From Planctomycetota bacterium (GTDB lineage Bacteria; Planctomycetota; UBA8742; UBA2392), in assembly GCA_020848275.1 (NCBI GenBank), contig JADLAK010000018.1:26685-90684 (forward strand): DNA of 64,000 bases, in the 5' to 3' direction. The position numbers were made by a program, and so were the translations under genes. Positions 1 to 8,445 of this stretch are shown piece by piece. A model generated the notes under the pieces. It did not search any database. It saw only the letters and a list, made by a program, of their open reading frames with translations, and had not been told where the DNA came from. The stretch's first letter is position 1. Each line of letters starts with the position of its first letter.

Positions 1-2
1 CC

Positions 3-1589
3 GTGCCGGGTCTTGCCAAGGAAGACAACGCGGAAGCGGCCAAGGACTACGCCGAATTCAAGCGGCTTTGGGCGGCCAAGACTTACGTCGAAAAACTGAA
101 GGGGCTGGCCAAGCTGCCCGGCGGCTACGAGAGGGCGACCAAGGACATCCTCGACTGCCTCAACTCCGAGGACTGGGTTTTCCGCCAGGCGCCCTTCATG
201 CTGCTTTATAAAGAAAAGGACACAGAGCTGCTTGGGTGGTACGAGGAGCAGCTCTTCGAGAAGGAAAAGCGCGCCGCGGTGATGGAGCACATGGTATGGG
301 CGCTCTACAACAACGAAGCGTTTGCCAACGCCGCGCGCTGGGCGCGGCTGGGCGAGCTCATCGGCAACGTCAAGAAAGTCGACGTCAAGGTCCGCGGGCG
401 CGCCGCGCGCGAGATGGGCAAGTACCGCGGCGATGTCAAAAAAGCCGAGGACCAGAAGCAGGCCAAGGACAACTTCCTGGTGTTGCTGGGCCTGCTTGAG
501 AAGTACATGGACGAGAAGAAGCCGGACGCGTTGATGATCTTCCAGCTTTCGGACGCCATGGAAAACCTGACCGGCCAGGAGCACGGCAACGAGGTCAAGA
601 GCTGGCGTAACTGGTGGGACAGCGGCGCCAAGGACCGCGACCTGATCCCGCGCCAGGCCGACAAGCTCACCAAGGACCTGCAGGAAATCCAGCTTGAAGA
701 GCACTCCTATGCCCGCAAGCGCGGCCGCATGATCGAAAACCTCGACGTGCTGGTGCTGCCGGATTTCGGCTGGTCGGGCCAGTATTGGCAGCCCTACATC
801 TGCGAACTGAACAAGATATTCGCCTGCTACATGGTGTCGCTGCCGGACGCCAGCCGCGTCAAGCCCGAGCCCAAGCGGCCTTATGGCAACGACGCTTATG
901 TGTATCCGTTGCCGCAGCTTGTGGAGGCATTCGAGAAGCGCCGTGAGGCCTCGCAGCAGAAGAAAGTGGGCATCATCGCCCACGGCATCTCGGGCTGGAT
1001 TGCGCTGCAATACGCGCGCCAGAGGCCGGACAGCGTGGCGTTCATCATCGTGATCAGCACCTGGTCGGGCACCAAGTCGTTCAACTCGTCAATCTCGCAA
1101 TTGGAGAACAACCAGAACCCGATCATCAAGTATTTCGGCGCGGCGCAGCGCTACGACCCCAACCCAACCGCCCGGGTGGGCCCGCGCTCGATGACGGAAG
1201 AACAGAACACACTCGCGCATGTCGGGAGCTACAAGAGCATGCACCTGGACCCCTATGCGCTGGAGCCGCTGTTCTACGCGCTGGCGCAGGACCAGTTTCG
1301 GCAGCAGATTCCGGGCGTGGCGCTGGTGCCCGACGACTTCGAATTCAAGAAGGGTGTCACGCCCATCGACGTGCCGGCCATGATCATCTGGGGCGCCAAG
1401 GATTGGCGCCACGTAAAGGAAGACCAGAAGACCATCCCGGAGGCGTTCAAGAACCCGACGCTGGCGCTTTACGAGAACTCGTACCGTGTGCCGTGGGCCG
1501 AGGAGCCCGTGCGCTTTGTCAATGATGTCAAGAAGATGGTCGAGAAGTACGGCATCGGCAAAGAGGACAACAAGAAGGGCGGGAAGTAG
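3..1589 (+). CDS. Alpha/beta-hydrolase-like protein, 5' end probably cut by the window
   Basis: The C-terminal half (about residues 235-520) has an alpha/beta-hydrolase fold pattern: a strand before AHGISGW in the nucleophile-elbow position, and WGAKDW where the acid residue normally sits. The N-terminal half is a charged helical region, possibly HEAT-like, with no catalytic motif. No signal peptide is visible. The elbow is degenerate (G-I-S-G-W rather than GxSxG), and the usual GH near the C-terminus is replaced in NSYRVPWAEEP, so the catalytic histidine appears to be missing. The GTG at base 3 is probably an internal codon and the gene likely starts upstream. It may be a binding or scaffold protein rather than an enzyme. 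Substrate unknown. Confidence 0.75.
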   Translation: MPGLAKEDNAEAAKDYAEFKRLWAAKTYVEKLKGLAKLPGGYERATKDILDCLNSEDWVFRQAPFMLLYKEKDTELLGWYEEQLFEKEKRAAVMEHMVWALYNNEAFANAARWARLGELIGNVKKVDVKVRGRAAREMGKYRGDVKKAEDQKQAKDNFLVLLGLLEKYMDEKKPDALMIFQLSDAMENLTGQEHGNEVKSWRNWWDSGAKDRDLIPRQADKLTKDLQEIQLEEHSYARKRGRMIENLDVLVLPDFGWSGQYWQPYICELNKIFACYMVSLPDASRVKPEPKRPYGNDAYVYPLPQLVEAFEKRREASQQKKVGIIAHGISGWIALQYARQRPDSVAFIIVISTWSGTKSFNSSISQLENNQNPIIKYFGAAQRYDPNPTARVGPRSMTEEQNTLAHVGSYKSMHLDPYALEPLFYALAQDQFRQQIPGVALVPDDFEFKKGVTPIDVPAMIIWGAKDWRHVKEDQKTIPEAFKNPTLALYENSYRVPWAEEPVRFVNDVKKMVEKYGIGKEDNKKGGK

Positions 1590-1883
1590 TCGGTGGTCGG
1601 TTGCCTGTAGTCAGTTATCGGTCGACAGCCTGCGGGACGAGTGCTTCTACTCGTCCCGTTTGCGTAGGGACCGTGGCAAACCGTTGATGAGTTTGCCGAC
1701 AAGCGATGACTTTGCCGGCAGCGACGCGCAATCAATCCGTACAATTCTTACATGGGCCAACGGCGGGTCAGCAAATAGACATCGTGGGCGGGCTGCATGG
1801 CTTCTTTACAAACAGTCAACGATCTGTAACTCGCTATCGGTCCATCTCCAGTCAACTGACAACTGATAACCGACAACTGTCTA
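1589..1883. repeat. Intergenic word palindrome, family 1 (CAGTTATCGGT-type)
   Basis: This 291-base gap between a plus-strand and a minus-strand stop codon has arms at its two edges. The left arm carries GTCAGTTATCGGT; the right arm carries the complementary series AACTGACAACTGATAACC, made of several variants of the same word. The right arm runs into the stop codon of the next gene. Between the arms is a separate perfect hairpin, CGGGACGAGT with ACTCGTCCCG, near 1634-1659. I see no gene in the gap. The short plus-strand ORFs listed there are word repeats and shadows. Confidence 0.7.
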
Positions 1884-2813
1884 GGCCGCAGCGCGGATCT
1901 GTTTGCGCAGGGTCTGGTTGGCGTCCAGCAGCGCCTTGAGGAAGCCGGCGCGGGCGACCTCCCTGGTGCCGCCCGGCGCAACCAGGCTCGCCACACCCTC
2001 GTCCTTGTCCACAACGCCCGTGCGGGTGCTGAGCTTCTCCAGCTCGCGCGCCAGTTTCTTGATGCGCTGCTCCAGCTCGACGATACGGCCGCTCTCGGCG
2101 TTCTCGGGGCCTTCGATGTTGCGCTGGCGCTGGCTGTCCGAGATCGCCAGGCGCAGGTGGTTCTTGACCTCCTCGACCTCCAGCTTCTGTGTCTGCGTCA
2201 GTTTAATATGTTGCCGCGTAAGCTCGTTCTGTGCCTGCTCAAGGCCGGCAAGACGATGGGTCGCTTCCAGCACCTCGGCGTTGGCGTGCTCAAGCGCCAG
2301 GATACGTTCGTTGGCGGCCTTGATGTCGGCGAGCAGCGAGTTGCCGGCGCCTTGATCGAAGCTGCCGCGCATCGCCATTATCGCGTCGCGCAACTGGCGC
2401 GTCTCGTGGCGCGAATGCATCAGTTCGCGCTCCATCACGCCTACGCGCACGGCGGCGTTCAGCGTCTGCTCGCGGAACAGTCGTTCCTGGGTGAAGTGCG
2501 CGGCTTCGGCGGCAATGCGCAAACGATGGGCCTCGGCTTGGCGCGCTAGTTCGGCTGATACCGCCGCACGCTGGGCCGCGATGCGGTCGGCCCTGGCTTC
2601 GGCGGCCATGGCGGCGAGGTGGCGCGCCAGCAGCGCCGCGAGCGTAACGATTACCGCGCCTGCCAGCATCTCGGCCGCAAGCGCGCCGCCCATGCCGCCG
2701 TTGTGCAGGCGGTTAGTGAGGAATCCCGCGCACAGGCCAAACAGCGGGGCGAGGATCATGCGGTGAGGGTCGCGCCGCTGCACGGCGTCCATCAGGCTCA
2801 GTATGGATGTCAC
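1881..2813 (-). CDS. Membrane-anchored coiled-coil protein of unknown function
   Basis: The 310-aa product has two short hydrophobic segments near the N-terminus (about residues 17-33 and 42-62). A long Ala/Glu/Arg-rich coiled coil follows (about 65-275) with heptad-like leucine spacing. A short Gly-rich linker and a terminal helix ending LDANQTLRKQ close the protein. The layout suggests a membrane anchor with a rod-like cytoplasmic or periplasmic domain. The stop codon abuts a family 1 repeat arm. The gene lies 9 bases downstream of the RusA-like gene on the same strand, so the two probably share a transcript. I do not recognise a named family. Confidence 0.75.
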   Translation of the reverse strand: MTSILSLMDAVQRRDPHRMILAPLFGLCAGFLTNRLHNGGMGGALAAEMLAGAVIVTLAALLARHLAAMAAEARADRIAAQRAAVSAELARQAEAHRLRIAAEAAHFTQERLFREQTLNAAVRVGVMERELMHSRHETRQLRDAIMAMRGSFDQGAGNSLLADIKAANERILALEHANAEVLEATHRLAGLEQAQNELTRQHIKLTQTQKLEVEEVKNHLRLAISDSQRQRNIEGPENAESGRIVELEQRIKKLARELEKLSTRTGVVDKDEGVASLVAPGGTREVARAGFLKALLDANQTLRKQIRAAA

Positions 2814-2822
2814 GGGACCTCC

Positions 2823-3377
2823 TTAGGCCGCGTCGGCGTCGTTGGCCGCGCGATAGTGGTCGATCACCACGCGGGTCTGCTCGCTCGTCGCGTGGGTTTT
2901 GTTGAGGATGACGCGGAAGATCTGGCGGTCGTCGATGCCGAGCGCGGCACAGACACAGTCTTCGAGGAACTTGATGCGGTTGGTCAGGTCGACCTGGCGA
3001 ACCGAACCCGACTTGGTGTAGGCGCGCAGGAAGACCTCGACCTGCAGTTCGTACAGGCGGTCGCGGCGCAACTTGCCGCGCACCAGCGTGAATATGAGCC
3101 TGCGGATGCGTCGGGCTTGACTTGTCAAGACGCGGCGGGTGACGCCGGTTTTGTCATCGAATATGGTCGCGAACAGCTTGTTCACCGACGGCGGCAAAAA
3201 TGGCAGCGAGATCGTGAGCGGCAGCGGGCTTTCGACGCCGCCGACCTCGGGCGCGACGTAACGGCGCAAGAGCTTCATTTCGTCGCGTTTGGGCTGTGCG
3301 CGCCGGCCAAGAGCAAGCGTGCGGAACTCGGCAGCGCTCATGCGCGGCGGTAATTGACGAACATTGGCAACGGGCAT
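2823..3377 (-). CDS. RusA-like Holliday-junction resolvase
   Basis: The 184-aa product matches the RusA layout. An LPPSVNKLF segment corresponds to the family's PPSxN start (about residue 60). It is followed by VDLTNRIKFLEDCVCAALG and DDRQIF, which carry the acidic metal-binding residues (D-x-x-N and D-D). RusA enzymes are Mg-dependent dimeric nucleases that cut Holliday junctions and are mostly of phage origin. The first ~50 residues are an extra basic segment, including MSAAEF, of the kind seen before phage-derived nucleases. No other phage gene is nearby, so this looks like an orphan. The downstream partner is a coiled-coil membrane protein. Confidence 0.75.
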   Translation of the reverse strand: MPVANVRQLPPRMSAAEFRTLALGRRAQPKRDEMKLLRRYVAPEVGGVESPLPLTISLPFLPPSVNKLFATIFDDKTGVTRRVLTSQARRIRRLIFTLVRGKLRRDRLYELQVEVFLRAYTKSGSVRQVDLTNRIKFLEDCVCAALGIDDRQIFRVILNKTHATSEQTRVVIDHYRAANDADAA

Positions 3378-3462
3378 AGTGGTCCCCCGCCCCTAGATCG
3401 GCAGGGTGATGCTTGAAACTGAACGCAATGTGGTGGGGCGGCCAGCGGCTCAACCACTTGGC

Positions 3463-4980
3463 CTACTTCTTGGCGAGGCGAAGGGCGTCGGCGACCTCAA
3501 AGGCGACGCGGAAGCCCGTGGTTTCATTGCCGCCAAAGGGGTTGCCCTCGCGCCGGTTATGCACCTTGGCGATCTGGCTGTCGTCGTCGGTGTAGCTTGA
3601 GCCGCGGACGCTGCGGCGTTGCTTGGGCTCGCCGCGCATCAGGGGGTTGGCGACGCTGTAAGTCGATTCTTTGTAGGCGCGCTCGAAGTAGCAGTCCTGG
3701 GTCCACTCGGCGACGTTGCCGACCACATCAAGCAGGCCGTAGGGCGACACGCTGCCCAAAAACGCGCCGACGTCGCTGACCTTGCGCGTGTTGAAGTTCG
3801 AGACGCCCGCGAGGTACTCAAGCGGCTTGCGGGCGGCCTTGAAGTCGACGTCGCCCCAGGGCAGCAAACGGCCGTCGTCGCCGCGCGCCGCTTTTTCCCA
3901 CTCGGCCTCGGTGGGCAGGCGGCCCCCGAAGAAGCGGCAGCAGGCGTCGGCCTCAAACCAGTTGACGAAGCAAACGGGCTTGCGCGGGCCGCCGTAGTTC
4001 TTGTTGGTGACCGTCGAGATGTCGTAAATGATCGGCGGCCTGGTAAGGCCGTCAAGGTAAGCCAGCACCTTCACGCTGTCGGAATCAGGGTGAAGCTTGA
4101 TGGTGCCCTGCTCGTTGGCGGTGTAGCGGTAGGGAGCCAGGCCGTCAATGCGGTCGATGTCTGCGCCGGTTACGTCCTTGCGCCAGCCTTCTTCCGCGGC
4201 GGTGGGCGAAAAGTTGCCGTAGATGACGACGCGGCCGCCCTCGGGCTGGCCCGACAGATACAGCTTCCATCCCTCGCCTACCGGGATTTCGGGCAGCACG
4301 TAAAAGCGCGCGCCCACGGCCTTGGGGCCGCGTTTGCCGTCGATGCCCGGGTCGAAGCCCTGCAACGCGAGATCGCCGCGCGGGCTGATCAGCCACGCCA
4401 GGCGGTCATCCTTGTTGGTGTTCCAGCCAATGGCGCCGGTGCCGCGAAGGTCGCGGCGGACGATGTCGGCCCAGCCCTCGGCCGACCAGTAGGACTCGGT
4501 CTGGTAGCCGTTGCGCAGGATGAAGGCGAAGTACTGCTCGTTGGTTACCTCCGTGCGACTGACGTAGTAACTCTTCAGGTACGTCCAGCGTTTGGGCATG
4601 TTACGCGTGACGCCGTCGTCTTCGCCCTGGATGAAGAATCCCTGGGTGACCAGCACCAGGTCGAGGTCGACGGGGTACTCGCCGTCCTCGTAGTGAATGG
4701 ACAGGTACTTGGGCAGGTCGCTTGGGTCGTTGCTGCGGTAAGGCCCAGCATCGGGCGGCACGGGGTTGAAGCTGTCGGCCTTGGCGGGCATGCGGCCATC
4801 GGAGGATTTGCCGTCGTCCTTGCCGATATCGGCGACAATGTTGTTGCCCTGCGGCTCGGGGAACAGCCACTTGCGAAGGTTGAGGGGGTCAAGCGTAAGG
4901 ATGATGAAAGCGCCGCCCGCCAGCGCCAAAAGCGCAAGGAAGGCAATCTTGACGCCAAAACCGTCGTTACTCTCTGCCAT
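3463..4980 (-). CDS. Membrane-anchored formylglycine-generating-enzyme (SUMF1/FGE) family protein
   Basis: The 505-aa product begins MAESNDG and has one transmembrane segment (about residues 8-29), so the domain is probably periplasmic or exposed. The SUMF1/FGE fold follows: SRTEVTNEQYF, VCFVNWFEADACCRFFGG, LPTEAEWEKAARG, GLLDVVGNVAEWTQD and VRGSSYTDD near the end. This family includes oxidases that convert sulfatase Cys to formylglycine, but many members only bind or have other roles. A long insert (about 190-320) between the first and second FGE motifs looks like a beta-rich extra domain. No sulfatase is in the window. The ORF track adds 12 upstream residues; I prefer ATG at 4980. Confidence 0.8.
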   Translation of the reverse strand: MAESNDGFGVKIAFLALLALAGGAFIILTLDPLNLRKWLFPEPQGNNIVADIGKDDGKSSDGRMPAKADSFNPVPPDAGPYRSNDPSDLPKYLSIHYEDGEYPVDLDLVLVTQGFFIQGEDDGVTRNMPKRWTYLKSYYVSRTEVTNEQYFAFILRNGYQTESYWSAEGWADIVRRDLRGTGAIGWNTNKDDRLAWLISPRGDLALQGFDPGIDGKRGPKAVGARFYVLPEIPVGEGWKLYLSGQPEGGRVVIYGNFSPTAAEEGWRKDVTGADIDRIDGLAPYRYTANEQGTIKLHPDSDSVKVLAYLDGLTRPPIIYDISTVTNKNYGGPRKPVCFVNWFEADACCRFFGGRLPTEAEWEKAARGDDGRLLPWGDVDFKAARKPLEYLAGVSNFNTRKVSDVGAFLGSVSPYGLLDVVGNVAEWTQDCYFERAYKESTYSVANPLMRGEPKQRRSVRGSSYTDDDSQIAKVHNRREGNPFGGNETTGFRVAFEVADALRLAKK

Positions 4981-5049
4981 GGTGGCTGCGCCGATCATCG
5001 CACAGGGGGGCAGCAAACATCGTGCCCCCCGCGCAGGCCTCGGGGTTGT

Positions 5050-6306
5050 TTACTTCGAAATGTTCTCGATCAAGGACACCAGGGGCAGGAAGAGCGCGAT
5101 CACGATAAAGCCGATTGCGCCGCCCATGCTGACAATCAGCATGGGTTCCAGGATGGAGATCAGGGACTCGACGGCGACGTCGACGTAAACGTCAAACGTG
5201 TCGGCGACCTTGAGCAGCATCTTGTCGAGCTCGCCGGTTTCTTCACCGACGTCGATCATGTTGACGACGATGTCGTCAAACAGGCCGGTTTCAGACAGCG
5301 GGCTTGCGATGGATTCACCTTCCTTGATCGAGGAGGCGACCTTCTCGATGGCTTCACCGAGAATCACGTTGCCCATGGCGTTTTTGCAGATCGTGAGCGA
5401 TTCCAGGATCGGCACGCCGGCCTGCACCAGCGTACCCAGGGTGCGGGTGAAGCGCGCGGTAATGGCCTTTTTGATGATGTTGCCGAGAATGGGCATCTTG
5501 AGCTTGAGCTTGTCCTTGACGCGTGTGCCCTTGGCGGTGCGGCCCCATGCCATCAGGCCAAAGGCGATCAGGATCAACGCCACCAGGCCGACAGCGCCCT
5601 GCCACGACGCGATGCCGCGCGACACGCTGACGAGGATTTCGGTCATCAGCGGCAACTTGAAACCCTGGTCCTTGAACATCTTTTCGAACGACGGCACCAC
5701 GAACACCATGATGCCGGTCAGGATGAACACGGCCACGGACATGACCACGATCGGGTAGATCATGGCGCCCACGACCTTCTGCTTCAGGCGCTGGGCTTTC
5801 TCAAGGAAGTCGGCCAGGCGCTGCAGGATCGTGTCGAGCACGCCGCCCGCCTCGCCGGCCTTCACCATGTTGACGTACAGGCGATCGAAGGTGCGGTTGT
5901 GCATGTTGAAGGCATCGGAGAGGCTCGAGCCCTGCTCGACCGACTCGGCGATGTCCTCAATCATGTATTTAAAAGTGCCCTCTTTTTGCTGCTTCGCGAG
6001 GACTTTCAAAGACCGCACGACCGGCAAGCCCGCGTCGATCAGCACCGACATCTGCGCGGTGAATTCGGCGACGTACTTGGACGCGACGCGGCCCTTGAGC
6101 CGCTTCGCTTTGTCGGCCGGGCGGGCTTTTTCCTTGGCGGCGGGCGTGGCGGCCTTTTTCTCGGCCTCCGAGCGCTGCGTCACCTTGGTGGGTTTTAAGC
6201 CCGCGTTACGGATTTCGATGATGGCCGCGTTGCGATTGGCCGCCTCGACTTCACCCGTCTCACGCTGACCTTTGTTGTTGATTGCTTCGTAAGCAAACAA
6301 TGGCAT
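5050..6306 (-). CDS. PilC/GspF inner-membrane platform protein (type IV pilus or type II secretion)
   Basis: The 418-aa product begins MPLFAYEAINNKGQ, the usual start of PilC/GspF. It has two homologous cytoplasmic T2SSF domains (about 70-195 and 275-400). Each is followed by hydrophobic segments, near VVMSVAVFILTGIMVFVVP, AVGLVALILIAFGLM and the C-terminal IGFIVIALFLPLVSLI. The protein anchors the assembly ATPase and pseudopilin machinery in the inner membrane. A GGAGG ribosome-binding site lies about 8 bases before ATG at 6306, which fixes the start 10 codons downstream of the ORF-track start. No other pilus or secretion gene is in the window, so pilus versus type II cannot be decided. Confidence 0.93.
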   Translation of the reverse strand: MPLFAYEAINNKGQRETGEVEAANRNAAIIEIRNAGLKPTKVTQRSEAEKKAATPAAKEKARPADKAKRLKGRVASKYVAEFTAQMSVLIDAGLPVVRSLKVLAKQQKEGTFKYMIEDIAESVEQGSSLSDAFNMHNRTFDRLYVNMVKAGEAGGVLDTILQRLADFLEKAQRLKQKVVGAMIYPIVVMSVAVFILTGIMVFVVPSFEKMFKDQGFKLPLMTEILVSVSRGIASWQGAVGLVALILIAFGLMAWGRTAKGTRVKDKLKLKMPILGNIIKKAITARFTRTLGTLVQAGVPILESLTICKNAMGNVILGEAIEKVASSIKEGESIASPLSETGLFDDIVVNMIDVGEETGELDKMLLKVADTFDVYVDVAVESLISILEPMLIVSMGGAIGFIVIALFLPLVSLIENISK

Positions 6307-6538
6307 GAAAACACGCCTCCAACGGAATGCCCGCAAGCGGGCATCGGCACATGGCGCGATAAGCGTGGGGGAACACGCAAAAGGATGGAGTTAATGTAAT
6401 GCCGCCCTCTGCCGATTGCAACTCTATGTGCGCCCTGCCTGCGCCTTTCATGCTTGTTACCGGCGGGTGCCGCCGCACAGGCCATGCCAGCGATTTTAGC
6501 CTTTAGCCTTCCCGGCGTTGCCTGTAGAAGTGCACAAC

Positions 6539-6994
6539 ATGGACATCCATCGACTGATTGACCCCAAGCGCGTCATCCTGGACCTCAAGAGCACTTCCAA
6601 GCGCGAGGCCCTGCTCGAGATCATCGAGAACCTCGGCAAGTCCGAGGGCGTCACCGACGTCGCCGCATTGCGCAAGGCGCTTCTCGACCGCGAAGAAATC
6701 ATGTCGACGGGCGTGGGTTTGACCATTGCCGTGCCGCACGCGAAGCTGCCTTCGGTGAAGGTGTTTACGCTGGCGCTGGCGCGCTCGGCCAAGGGCATCG
6801 ACTACGACAGCCTCGATGGCCAGCCGGTGAAGGTGATTGTGATGATCGCCGCGCCGGACAATGACCAGAACACGTACCTGCGCGTGCTGGCGTCGGTGAT
6901 GCAGGTGCTGCGCAGCGAGCCCAACCGCAAGGCGATTCTCAACGCCAAGGACGCCGCCGAAATCATCGACGTGTTCAAGAAGGCGGCGGATTAG
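6539..6994 (+). CDS. PTS fructose-type EIIA domain protein (PtsN-like)
   Basis: The 151-aa product is a single EIIA type-2 domain. The phosphorylatable histidine lies in GLTIAVPHAKLP, the position of the family's LPH motif, and the C-terminal half carries the usual VIVMIAAPDND segment. No EIIB or EIIC domain is present and no sugar transporter is nearby. By analogy with PtsN it may therefore act as a regulatory phosphocarrier rather than in sugar uptake. I chose ATG at 6539; the ORF track starts 7 codons earlier at TTG. The gene is flanked by minus-strand genes and is probably monocistronic. Confidence 0.85.
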   Translation: MDIHRLIDPKRVILDLKSTSKREALLEIIENLGKSEGVTDVAALRKALLDREEIMSTGVGLTIAVPHAKLPSVKVFTLALARSAKGIDYDSLDGQPVKVIVMIAAPDNDQNTYLRVLASVMQVLRSEPNRKAILNAKDAAEIIDVFKKAAD

Positions 6995-7001
6995 GAAAAC
7001 C

Positions 7002-7067
7002 AGAGCGCGCTGCGTAAGCGGCGGGTGTTTAAAAAAAGACAACAACACCCATCGCTTAGATGGGCTC
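7002..7067. repeat. Intergenic word palindrome, family 8 (TGCGTAAGCGG-type), imperfect copy
   Basis: The left arm (7002-7029) carries GCTGCGTAAGCGGCGGGTGTT and the right arm (7044-7067) carries AACACCC followed by ATCGCTTA and GGGCTC. The loop is AT-rich with a run of seven A. The site lies between convergent genes (EIIA and purine nucleoside phosphorylase) and may end transcription from both sides. The same word recurs at 37360 and 47805. Confidence 0.65.
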
Positions 7068-7071
7068 CGGT

Positions 7072-7902
7072 TCACAGTTTCGAAACCAGCTCCTTCACCA
7101 GCTTCGTCAGCTTGGGCTCCGCCGCATTAGCGGCCTTGATGATGCGCGGCAGGTCGACAGCTTCGAGATGGTCCGGGTCGCACAGGTCCGTCACGATGGA
7201 AAAAGCGACCACGTCGGCGCCCATGTGCTTGGCCGCAATCACTTCCGGCAGTGTTGACATGCCAACAAGGTCGGCGCCCATGCCGCGCAGGAAGCGGTAT
7301 TCCGCCGCGGTCTCGAGGTTGGGGCCAAACACCATCACGTAAGTTCCCTTACGCAACTTGATGTCTAATTCCTTGGCTGCTTCTCGGGCCAGTTTGATCA
7401 ACTTGCGGCTGTAGGGCTCGCTCATGTCGAGGATGCGCGGGCCGAGCTTGTCGTCCTTGAGGCCGACCAGCGGGTTGACGCCGCAAAAGCCCGGCAGGTT
7501 GATGTGGTCTTCAAGCACCGCGATGTCGCCCTGCTTCCAGTCAAGGTTGAGGCCGCCCGCTGCGTTGCTAAGGACAATTTTCTTGCAGCCCAGGTGCGCG
7601 AGCAAACGCACGGGAAATGCGATGTTCTCGGCGCTGTGGCCCTCGTAGCCGTGGAGGCGGCCGTCCATCACCAGCACCGGCGTTTTGCCAAGGACGCCCA
7701 CAATCAACTGGCCCTTGTGGCTGTCGGCGCTGGTGCTGCCCATGTGCGGAATGGTGTTGAAGGGAATGGTCGCCGCGACAATCACTTCCTTGGACAGCCC
7801 GCCCAGGCCCGTGCCAAGCACGATGCCGACGTTGGCCTTGATCTTGACCTTGGAGCGGATGAATTTGACGGCGTCGTCGAGGCGGGTGATGAGGTCGGTC
7901 AT
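7072..7902 (-). CDS. punA: Purine nucleoside phosphorylase (trimeric class)
   Basis: The 276-aa product has the PNP/MTAP class motifs in order: VLGTGLGGL (phosphate loop), GRLHGYEGHS, SNAAGGLN, GPNLETAAEYRFLRGMGAD (conserved Glu) and VGMST (conserved Met). It cleaves purine nucleosides with phosphate in the salvage pathway, in the cytoplasm. At the position where 6-oxopurine-specific enzymes have Asn, this protein reads VTDLCDP. Asp there is typical of enzymes that accept 6-aminopurines such as methylthioadenosine, so substrate range is uncertain. The gene lies downstream of the DUF167 gene, with a family 2 palindrome between them that occupies the region just before the start codon. Confidence 0.92.
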   Translation of the reverse strand: MTDLITRLDDAVKFIRSKVKIKANVGIVLGTGLGGLSKEVIVAATIPFNTIPHMGSTSADSHKGQLIVGVLGKTPVLVMDGRLHGYEGHSAENIAFPVRLLAHLGCKKIVLSNAAGGLNLDWKQGDIAVLEDHINLPGFCGVNPLVGLKDDKLGPRILDMSEPYSRKLIKLAREAAKELDIKLRKGTYVMVFGPNLETAAEYRFLRGMGADLVGMSTLPEVIAAKHMGADVVAFSIVTDLCDPDHLEAVDLPRIIKAANAAEPKLTKLVKELVSKL

Positions 7903-7911
7903 GGGTTTGAT

Positions 7912-7998
7912 AGGGGTTAGGGATTAGGGAGCAGGGATTGGGTCTGGCGATGACGAAGGGTTGTTTCCAATCCCTGATCCCCAGCCCCTAATCCCTTT
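7912..7998. repeat. Intergenic word palindrome, family 2 (TTAGGGATTAGGGA-type)
   Basis: The left arm (about 7912-7940) is a tandem of GGGGTTAGGGATTAGGGA variants ending in CAGGGATTGG. The right arm (about 7967-7998) is its near complement, beginning CCAATCCCTGATCCCCAGCC. The loop holds GGGTCTGGCGATGAC, which is nearly identical to the loop of the unrelated family 7 palindrome at 36345. The element separates two minus-strand genes and overlaps the last codons of the DUF167 gene. Confidence 0.75.
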
Positions 7999-8392
7999 TG
8001 TCAGTAGTCGCCGATAATAGTTTCGTCGCTAGTTCCTCTGCGGTCCCGCCGCAACGAATGCTCACCTGTTTATCCCGCGAAGTGTGTCCCGCCAAGACCT
8101 CAATGCACGCGGGCGGGAGATGCAGGGTTTTGGCGATCAGCCGCAACACGGCCTCGTTGGCCTTGCCCTTGTCCGGCGGCTCGGTGACCGCGACCTTGAG
8201 CGCGCCGCCATGCACACCGGTAATGGCGTCGCGGCGCGCCTTGGGCGCCACGCGCAGGCGCAACACAAACGCGCCGCCACGAGGCTGGATGTCGAGGGGT
8301 TCGATGAGAGGCTCGGCGGAAAGAAACGCGGCTTGGGGCGACCACAGGGAGCGAACCCATGAAACGCTATGCGTTTCATGGGAAAAACCCAA
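7988..8392 (-). CDS. DUF167 (YggU-type) family protein, start uncertain
   Basis: The core (about residues 35-125) matches DUF167: VLRLRVAPKARRDAITG, then PPDKGKANEAVLRLIA, then GHTSRDKQVSI. The family is small, widespread and of unknown biochemical role. The ORF opens at TTG 8392 and its first ~20 residues are encoded through a perfect 12-bp-arm hairpin, with no visible ribosome-binding site. No in-frame ATG, GTG or TTG is apparent before the domain. The true start is therefore doubtful: either a rare start codon is used or the gene acquired its 5' end from the hairpin. Confidence 0.75.
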   Translation of the reverse strand: MGFSHETHSVSWVRSLWSPQAAFLSAEPLIEPLDIQPRGGAFVLRLRVAPKARRDAITGVHGGALKVAVTEPPDKGKANEAVLRLIAKTLHLPPACIEVLAGHTSRDKQVSIRCGGTAEELATKLLSATTDKRD

Positions 8393-8436
8393 GCCGAATC
8401 TTCGTGATCACTCGGCTTGGATTAGAAATCCAAGCC
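8356..8436. repeat. Cluster of three overlapping hairpins at the 5' end of the DUF167 ORF
   Basis: A perfect palindrome with 12-bp arms (CCCATGAAACGC, loop TAT, GCGTTTCATGGG) spans 8356-8382. An AAGCCGA/TCGGCTT stem spans 8391-8418. A GGCTTGGAT/ATCCAAGCC stem spans 8414-8436. The second and third share sequence and are mutually exclusive. The arrangement lies between the exported-protein gene stop and the DUF167 coding core, on the minus strand, and could be a switchable leader or a repeat remnant. Confidence 0.7.
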
Positions 8437-8445
8437 ACGAAATGC

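Noticed and set aside
3619-6198. 859-aa plus-strand ORF
   Set aside because: It is the antisense shadow of the FGE-like and PilC/GspF genes, both of which have clear family motifs. Its composition (Ala/Val/Asp/His-rich) is typical of antisense frames in GC-rich DNA.
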